Of a stretch of DNA of 7,850 nucleotides, positions 6,221 to 7,850 are shown one piece after another. Each line of letters starts with the position of its first letter. Position 1 is the stretch's first letter. The position numbers and the translations under genes are program-made. The notes beneath the pieces are model-generated. The model was not told where the DNA came from, made no database searches, and was given only the letters and a program-made list of their open reading frames with translations. Origin of the DNA: an uncultured Clostridia bacterium (GTDB taxonomy: Bacteria; Bacillota; Clostridia; Christensenellales; Maliibacteriaceae); contig CAKTSO010000089.1 of the NCBI GenBank assembly GCA_934613185.1, forward strand, positions 1 to 7,850, in the 5' to 3' direction.

Positions 6221-7219
6221 ATGATAAATCACTGGAAGACGAATCGATTTTTGGCGATTTTTCTGGCGGCATGCCTGCTGTTCGTCGGCGTATTCGCGCT
6301 TGGCGCAAAGAGCGTTTTTGCCGAACCTGCCGACGGGAGCGATCCCGCGGCGACCGAAGAGGCCGTGACGGAAGAAGAGCCCGCCACGAGCGAGGACACC
6401 GCGGCGCAGAGCGCCGATCGGCCCGGCATCGTCGTGTCGGGCGACAGCGACGACGAAGATGGCAACATCATGGATTCGCTCCTCAGCGCCGACCGCCAGT
6501 GGCTGAGCGTCTTCGGGAAGATCGTGTCGCGCCTTGCCATCGTGCTCGGCATTTTGATCGTCGCCGTCGTCGCAATGACGATTTATATCATGGTCACGCA
6601 GACGACGCGCCTGTCGCGCCAGAATGCGCAGATGTCCCGCCGCCCCGCGCGCAGCGTCGTTCCGAATGCCGCCGCGGCGGGGGAAGCGCCCGTGCATCAG
6701 GTCACGCAGTTCGGCGACACGCTCCGCATCCGCCGCACCGTCGCGCCCGGGAACGCCAACCCGAACGCCGCGCGCCCGGTCAACCGCACCGGCGCGGCCA
6801 ATATGGCGCGTCCCGCGGCGCCGCAGCGCCCGTCCCGCCCCGTGCAGAGCGCGCAGCCCGGCGTGCGCCGTCCCGCCGCGCAGCAGCCGATCCGTCAGCC
6901 GCAGCGCCCCGCGCCCAACGGTCAGCGTCCCGTGCAGCGTCCCGCCGCCCCGCCGATCCGTCAGCCGCAGCGCCCCGCGCAGCCCGCACCCAACAACGGT
7001 CAGCGCCCGATGCAGCGTCCCGCGCAGCCCGCGCCCAACGGTCAGCGCCCCGTACAGCGTCCCACGCAGCCCGTGCCCAACGGTCAGCGCCCGATGCAGC
7101 GCCCCGCGCAGCCCGCATCCAACGGTCAGCGCCCCGCGCAGCCCGTGCCCAACAACGGCCAGCGCCCCGCGCAGCGTCCCGTTCAACCGACGCAGAGCGA
7201 TCCGAACGCCGAAAACTGA
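6221..7219 (+). CDS. Membrane protein with acidic extracellular segment and lysine-free Arg/Pro/Gln repeat tail
   Basis: Not recognised as a named family. The 332-residue product starts with a signal-peptide-like N-terminus: MINHWKTNRF, a hydrophobic core about 11-28, and a possible cleavage site after SVFA (Ala34). Residues 35-85 are acidic and rich in Thr/Ala/Glu/Asp. A membrane helix spans about 101-125 and is followed by basic residues (TTRLSRQ, SRRPAR), so the positive-inside rule places the C-terminal 207 residues in the cytoplasm. By my count that tail holds 30 Arg and no Lys, with four acidic residues. From 223 it is repetitive, with 14-15-residue units such as RPAQPAPNGQRPVQ. The ATG at 6221 is chosen because AGGAAGGA (6203-6210) lies 10 nt upstream; the in-frame ATG at 6167 lacks an RBS and would add a basic stretch before the signal sequence. 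Its own promoter and terminator make it monocistronic. A role in membrane scaffolding or nucleic acid/protein binding is speculation. Confidence 0.8.
   Translation: MINHWKTNRFLAIFLAACLLFVGVFALGAKSVFAEPADGSDPAATEEAVTEEEPATSEDTAAQSADRPGIVVSGDSDDEDGNIMDSLLSADRQWLSVFGKIVSRLAIVLGILIVAVVAMTIYIMVTQTTRLSRQNAQMSRRPARSVVPNAAAAGEAPVHQVTQFGDTLRIRRTVAPGNANPNAARPVNRTGAANMARPAAPQRPSRPVQSAQPGVRRPAAQQPIRQPQRPAPNGQRPVQRPAAPPIRQPQRPAQPAPNNGQRPMQRPAQPAPNGQRPVQRPTQPVPNGQRPMQRPAQPASNGQRPAQPVPNNGQRPAQRPVQPTQSDPNAEN
6887..7195 (+). repeat. Degenerate in-gene tandem repeats encoding RPxQPxPNGQRPxQ units
   Basis: Encodes residues 223-325 of the membrane protein. Residues 251-265, 266-279, 280-293 and 304-318 are clear 14-15-residue copies; 294-303 is a shortened copy lacking the final RPxQ. 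Residues 229-239 and 319-325 are partial. PIRQPQRP is itself duplicated at 223-230 and 245-252. Single-residue insertions (N versus NN) and a deleted sub-unit point to repeat expansion and contraction by slippage. Confidence 0.85.
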
Positions 7220-7246
7220 GCCCTTTCGATCGTAAAGAAGAACCCG

Positions 7247-7283
7247 ACGCGGCTTCCGTGAATTGCGGAAGCCGCGTTTTTTT
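7247..7283 (+). terminator. Strong intrinsic terminator after the membrane protein gene
   Basis: A perfect 12-bp stem, ACGCGGCTTCCG (7247-7258) with CGGAAGCCGCGT (7266-7277), has a 7-nt loop and a run of seven T (7277-7283). It starts 27 bp after the stop codon. This is the best terminator in the window. Confidence 0.93.
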
Positions 7284-7291
7284 GTGCGCGT

Positions 7292-7318
7292 CGATTCGAA
7301 AAAAAGTCGAAGGGGCGG
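7292..7318. repeat. Direct repeat copy 1 (27 bp)
   Basis: CGATTCGA, an A-run, GTCGAA, a G-run and CGG. It matches copy 2 at 7492-7519 except in the lengths of the A-run and the G-run. It contains a small dyad, TTCGA (7295-7299) with TCGAA (7307-7311). Confidence 0.8.
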
Positions 7319-7391
7319 TCGTGCGCATCCGAAGCCGCCGACACAGCGGACGCCGCGCGCCCTTCACACGTCCCTGTTGCGCCTTTTCAAA

Positions 7392-7450
7392 GGAAGGATT
7401 GAAAAGGGAAAGATTGAAAAAGGAAAGATTGAAAAAAGAGGGATTGAAGG
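7392..7450. repeat. 15-bp purine-rich tandem repeat, four copies
   Basis: Units start at 7392, 7407, 7422 and 7437 with an exact 15-bp period. The two middle copies are identical (GGAAAGATTGAAAAA); the first differs at two positions and the last is degenerate but keeps the GATTGAA core. The + strand is almost pure purine here apart from the TT of each unit. One reading frame would give five-residue KIEKG-type repeats, but no start or RBS supports a gene. Confidence 0.88.
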
Positions 7451-7491
7451 TGCGCAGGCAGGGGACGGGCTGTTTTCAAAACGAAGTGCAG

Positions 7492-7519
7492 CGATTCGAA
7501 AAAAGTCGAAGGGGGGCGG
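7492..7519. repeat. Direct repeat copy 2 (28 bp)
   Basis: Same order of elements as copy 1 at 7292-7318, beginning exactly 200 bp later. The A-run is one shorter and the G-run two longer. The two copies enclose the 15-bp tandem repeat. Confidence 0.8.
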
Positions 7520-7760
7520 CGGCGTTTTTTCGCCCAAAGGATGCGTGAAAACGCCGTTAGTTTGCAAGGATAACGAATATTCATCCGAACCGTTTTGAAA
7601 TCCGCATGAAGAAATTTTGCGGGAATTATAATTTTTTATAAAGAACGGCGGCGCTTGCGCGGGACGGCATCGCCGCTCGAAAAGATGCGGACGATCGGAC
7701 GAAAAGCTCGGAAATACGGGGAGTTTTGAAGAATATCGTACAAAACGCGAAAAATGATGA

Positions 7761-7794
7761 TTGACAGCTAATTCGCAATCGTGTAAGGTATAGA
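7761..7794 (+). promoter_or_regulatory. Possible rightward promoter near the window end
   Basis: A perfect TTGACA (7761-7766) is followed by TAAGGT at 17 bp (7784-7789) or TATAGA at 22 bp (7789-7794). The first has correct spacing but a weak -10; the second has a better -10 but excessive spacing. If real, it would drive a gene outside the window. Confidence 0.3.
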
Positions 7795-7815
7795 TGTTAA
7801 TAGTATTCATTTTAG

Positions 7816-7846
<31 letters not shown>

Positions 7847-7850
7847 GGGG

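Noticed and set aside
6134..7186. 350-codon - strand open frame with GLRGAL-type repeats
   Set aside because: Its repeats are the reverse reading of the Arg/Pro/Gln tail of the + strand gene. The + strand has the promoter, RBS, signal sequence and terminator in the right order.
7292..7519. CRISPR array
   Set aside because: Only two direct repeat copies separated by more than 170 bp; the 15-bp units have no spacers and no cas gene is present.
7263..7598. 111-codon + strand open frame containing KIEKG repeats
   Set aside because: It would start at a TTG inside the terminator loop, has no RBS, and its repeat only reflects the 15-bp DNA period being divisible by three.
7627..7632. Perfect TATAAT in the AT-rich stretch as a possible promoter
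   Set aside because: No -35-like hexamer lies 16-19 bp upstream (the nearest, TTGAAA at 7595, is 26 bp away), and no extended -10 TG is present.
7364..7810. 148-codon - strand open frame in the terminal stretch
   Set aside because: No Shine-Dalgarno before its ATG (only TA repeat upstream), no recognisable motif, and a composition consistent with non-coding sequence.

Overview
The window looks like chromosomal DNA of a GC-rich Bacillota, most likely an uncultured gut-type Clostridia. This is inferred from the purine-rich AGGAGG-like ribosome binding sites, the Gram-positive-style signal peptidase with one N-terminal membrane anchor, the sigma-A-type promoters, the compact hairpin-plus-T terminators, and the strong G/C third-position bias. 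That bias also produces several long antisense shadow ORFs. No rRNA, tRNA, CRISPR array, transposase or phage gene is visible.

Layout. (1) 1-1014: a type I signal peptidase gene whose true start may lie before the window, closed by a hairpin terminator. (2) 1094-2320: a nitroreductase-family gene on + and a class I glutamine-amidotransferase-like (C26, gamma-glutamyl-GABA hydrolase type) gene on -, ending tail to tail 9 bp apart. (3) 2321-2493: a divergent control region with a near-perfect palindrome and a promoter for the - strand gene. (4) 2494-5999: three co-directional genes: a secernin-like C69 dipeptidase starting at a GTG, a D-2-hydroxyacid dehydrogenase and a DUF362 protein with a C-terminal cysteine cluster. 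The last two are only 18 bp apart and end at a clear terminator. (5) 6105-7283: a monocistronic unit with a good promoter, a structured 5' leader, a membrane protein with a long lysine-free Arg/Pro/Gln repeat tail, and a strong terminator. (6) 7284-7850: a geneless, increasingly AT-rich tail holding a 15-bp tandem repeat, a pair of ~27-bp direct repeats, a possible promoter, and a (TA)n run followed by a G run at the very end. That end may be an assembly edge.

Functional links are modest. Signal peptidase, nitroreductase, C26 amidase, C69 dipeptidase, 2-hydroxyacid dehydrogenase and DUF362 protein are mostly housekeeping or small-molecule/peptide turnover functions. The only pair with firm evidence for joint expression is the dehydrogenase with the DUF362 protein. 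I do not see a convincing undescribed multi-gene system. The least explained items are the Arg/Pro/Gln-tailed membrane protein with its RBS-occluding leader hairpin, the acidic tail and N-terminal extension of the signal peptidase, the palindrome at 2394-2418, and the repeats in the terminal geneless stretch.
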